DNA of 64,000 nucleotides from Rallus limicola (Eukaryota > Chordata > Aves > Gruiformes > Rallidae), in assembly GCA_022605955.1 (NCBI GenBank), contig JAKCOZ010000008.1, forward strand, positions 37,798,547-37,862,546. Direction: 5' to 3'. The notes beneath the pieces were generated by a model, which saw only the letters and a program-made list of their open reading frames with translations, ran no database searches and had not been told where the DNA came from. Shown here piece by piece: positions 60,934-64,000 of the stretch (positions are counted from its first letter, which is position 1; each line of letters starts with the position of its first letter). The position numbers were made by a program, and so were the translations under genes.

Positions 60934-61262
60934 ACAGAATCACAGACTTGTAGGCATTGGAAGGGACCTCCAGAGCTCATTGGATCCAACTTCCCTGCTA
61001 AAGCAGGGTCCCTTGGACAGGTCACACAGGTCAGCATCCAGACGGGGCAGGAATCTCTCCAGAGAAGGAGACTCCACACCCCCCTGGGCAGCCTGTCCCA
61101 GGGCTGTCACCCTCACTGTGAAGAAGTTATTCCACATACTGGTGCAGAACTTCCACTGCTCCAACTTGAGGCTGTTGCCCCTTTTCCTGTCCCCGCAGAC
61201 ACTGAGAAGAGGCTGGCCATTTCCTTTTCTCTCCCACCCTTCAGATATTTATAAACAGTGAT
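60934..61262 (-). mobile_element. CR1 LINE 3' fragment
   Basis: Minus-strand copy with tail at 60934-60948 and 3' UTR blocks in order (GGAGTCTCCTTCTCTGGAGA, then GACAGGCTGCCCAGGGG in sense). 5'-truncated at about 61262. It resembles the copies at 10668 and 32873. Confidence 0.9.
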
Positions 61263-63338
61263 CTCCTTTCCTTCTTTCTTCTCCCTTTTCTGCCACCCCC
61301 CTTCCAGCAGTTAAGACACTCGCCTGGAGTTGCCGGGCTTTTCCTACAGTGGGCGAGCTTTAACCCCTTGGCTGCAGGCACCAAGAGTTCCCCGCTATGC
61401 TTGCTGGTGCTCTATGCTGCAGCCTCCACTGAGCATCTTCCTGGCTGGGGATGTGTGGGGTTTGTTCTTTTCTTTTTTTTTCTGGCAAAGATGCCGGTTT
61501 TCCATATATACACACACATATATTTCCAAAATAACTCGGGTTGGGCCGTGGAAAGGGAGCATGCTTCTCAAAAATAGCAGCGTCTCTACTTTTAATCAAA
61601 TAAAGCCTGAGCAGCGCCGTGCCGCGTGGAGTGATTGCAGCCGTTGCTCGCCTCTGTGCTTGACATCCTAATTATGTTTTTCTGCTTTAATGAGAGGAAA
61701 ACTATTTGAGAAGCAAAATATTTATTTTAGCCTAGTGGGCTTGCTCAGAAGAGCTCGCAGCCGTGCCAAGGAGGTGGCTGTGTTTCTTGTTTTAAAGGAG
61801 AAAAATATCTAAGTCTGACGAGAGGCTTTTCGTGGCCTGTGCAAAGGGAGCTGGTGGCTGTAGAGGTCAGGGGGTGAAGGGGAATTTGCATCGTCCTTAC
61901 TCATGTTATTTTTTTGAGAGGTCTGGAAGTTGCCTCCCCTTCTGAGTTGGCGGATGGATTTCTGATGGCGGCCAAAGCAGAAATGAACCCAGATAACCTT
62001 GTAGTCTCTCAACCTTCTGGTTGGCACCTGCCTCTTTCTCCCTTTACCCAGTGTTGTCCTGAAAACACCCAAGCTTTGCAGGCTGCCCTGGAGCCTCCCC
62101 AGGAGGTGCTGGAATGGGTTTCCAGGCCGTCGGAGGTTTGCTGTCCCGACAAAGGGTGTGCTTCAGCTTGGCAGGGCTGGCTGTGACGCTGCTCGGCTGA
62201 AGATGGTCCTTGCTGTGTGTTCAGGCACCTGGCAGCATCGCTGCCCGCATCGCTGCCATGGCACCCTCAGTGATGCTGTCAGATGCCCCGAGCTGAGGGC
62301 TAGGCATCTCTTCCACGTTGGCTCTGGGTTTCAACTCTTGGAGGAGTTCTGCAGACAAACATTGACTTGTGTAGTGATGGGCAAGGAGCCAGCCTTGAAA
62401 AAAGGGAGATGAGTCTGCTGAGAGATGTATTCATACTTGTTAACCGTAACGTATACATTGCAATATGTACAGTGATACGTCCTTTGGTGCTTCATCCTTG
62501 CAGGGCTTTTAGGTGTGGTTTGCCCTGGAGGTGATGGGCCAGGGACATTAGGTTTCATATGTGGCTTCGGTCACATGGGGTGCTGGGGGTGCCAAACAGC
62601 CAGCTGGGTCCTCGCATAAAGCACCAAACAAATCCCCCCCATCGTTTATTGTGGGACCTGGCGCGGACACAGCCGGAGCTGCATCCTCTCTCTTCTTGCG
62701 AGCGCGGCATGAACAATCCCCGTGTTAACCCTGCCGAGGGGCTGGCGCTCGGGCACAGGGTTGTCATTGTTAGAGGATGTCGAAAGCACCGGCCTTGGCT
62801 GGGACAGGGAGCACGCGGCCTTCCCGGTGCTGGCACGGGGGACAACCAGCCACCCGCCACGGACGTGACTGGGAAGCAAAGCCTGGAGGGGCAGCCAAAA
62901 CCCTGGGGAGTGCTGGGGGGGTAGGAAGGGTCAGTGTGAGGTTTGCAGCTTGCTGAGATGGTGGGTCTGGGTTCTCTCTGGTTTCCCTCCCTAAAGGACC
63001 CGAAGAGGTGGGACAGGGAAGCGAGAACAGCCTTGCAATGCGGATTGCAGCTAAGTTATCTTTGGGAAGCTTATTAAAAAAATAAAAGGAGGAGGAAGCC
63101 CTTCTGACTCTGGGTGGTGGGAGCAGGTCCTCCAGTAGGCACAGGCACATCCTGATAAGCCCCCTTCCTCCCAGCTCATGTTCTGAACCATGCAGAGAGA
63201 CTTGCTCCCAGCAGCTCAGATGGTCCCAGTGTAATGGCCATTGAGTGATGTCCCGGTTAAACCCACAACCACCCACAGAGCTGTGCTGAGGGATAACTTT
63301 TGAGGATGCCTGCAGCATCTGTCCCCTCCCATGGCCGA
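61263..63338. other. Presumptive intron 1 with candidate conserved blocks
   Basis: 61560-61770 is AT-motif-rich with scattered CpG (CTACTTTTAATCAAATAAAG, CATCCTAATTATG) and looks like an intronic enhancer. 62640-62770 has CpG and Sox-like ACAAT/ATTGT words. No exon is supported. Confidence 0.35.
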
Positions 63339-63626
63339 GAATGAGGGGTGAGGGCTTAACCTAAAAAAGGAGAGATTTAGGTTGGGTATTAGGAAAAAGT
63401 TCTTCAGTACGAGGGTGGTGGATCGTACGAGGGTGGTGGATCACTGGCACAGGTTGCCCAGAGAGGTGGGGGAGGCCCCATCCCTGGAGACATTCGGGGT
63501 CGGGCTTGATTGGGCTCTGAGCGACCTGATATAGTGAACACGTCCCTGCTCACCACAGAGGGTGGCACTAGATGGCCTTTGAAAGTCCCTTCCCACCCAA
63601 CACATTCCACAATTCCACAATCCTCA
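63339..63626 (+). mobile_element. CR1 LINE 3' fragment
   Basis: Same subfamily as 9927-10230. The tail has mutated to CATTCCACAATTCCACAAT. It carries an internal 18-bp tandem duplication. Confidence 0.88.
63407..63442 (+). repeat. 18-bp tandem duplication inside CR1
   Basis: GTACGAGGGTGGTGGATC occurs twice in direct succession (63407-63424, 63425-63442) without a mismatch. Related copies at 7729 and 10021 have one unit. Confidence 0.92.
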
Positions 63627-64000
63627 TTGCAGCCTGGGGGTCCTTAATTTCTCCAGCCGTCCTTGGAGTCAAATAATTTGGGTGTGTTTCTGCTCTCTTG
63701 GGCTCATAAAGAAAAGCATGGGGGTGTGGAGAGGGGTGTATGCCAGAAACACCAGAGCACAGGAAGTCCCTTTGGCACTAGGGGCAGTTTGTGGGTTCCT
63801 CAGGCAGCCATCCCCGCCCCGACTCCTGTGAACACTGATGGTGTTTCCAGGGTAAAGCCAGTTTATGATGGGTCAAAGAGCTGACCGTAAAGCTTTGCAA
63901 CTCTTTCATCCTGTCCCTGGATTCACATATTTTTCCCTCTGCTGCGAAGGTTGACATTTGGGGTGGGTTGAAGAAGTCACCGGTGTCCCGCAAAGCAGCA
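63627..64000. other. Unique DNA at right edge
   Basis: No gene or repeat recognised. Confidence 0.3.

Overview
The window looks like bird nuclear DNA. The dispersed repeats are CR1 retrotransposon fragments: about 19 pieces, most cut short at the 5' end and ending in the short TTCTGTGA-type tail. Alongside them are a solo LTR and LTR scraps beginning TGTCCTGGTTTCAG, a terminus I associate with avian endogenous retroviruses. I saw no mammalian-type SINEs or L1. A crocodilian or turtle is possible but less likely. The species and chromosome cannot be told from the sequence.

No protein-coding gene is supported. Open frames longer than 100 codons are of three kinds: remnants of the CR1 reverse-transcriptase ORF, frames held open by a minisatellite, and frames in the CpG island where stop codons are rare on both strands. 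I recognised no tRNA, rRNA, CRISPR array or bacterial-type feature.

Layout. 1-7.4 kb is mostly unique sequence with simple repeats and a candidate conserved element at about 1.6-1.8 kb. 7.4-14.8 kb is a CR1 cluster that includes one CR1 nested in another and an LTR fragment. 14.8-26 kb has no CR1 that I could find and holds a perfect 42-bp inverted repeat at 24.1 kb. 26-38 kb alternates CR1 copies with AT-rich, homeodomain-motif-rich blocks that look like distal enhancers, the best being 31.96-32.56 kb. A 24-bp minisatellite lies at 38.75 kb. 39-50 kb is largely unique. 50-54.4 kb holds two CR1 copies and a complete solo LTR with a 5-bp target duplication. 54.4-58 kb is unique. 58.3-59.6 kb is a CpG island with a CRE, GC boxes, a long pyrimidine tract and a consensus splice donor, most simply the promoter and non-coding first exon of a plus-strand gene whose remaining exons lie beyond the window. 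59.6-64 kb would then be its first intron.

Read as a whole, the window is probably the 5' flank and start of intron 1 of one gene, with upstream intergenic DNA containing candidate regulatory elements. I cannot name the gene. The most unusual signals are structural: several rearrangements with small junction overlaps (7.7, 24.1 and 26.5 kb) that look like replication template switching rather than ordinary retrotransposition.
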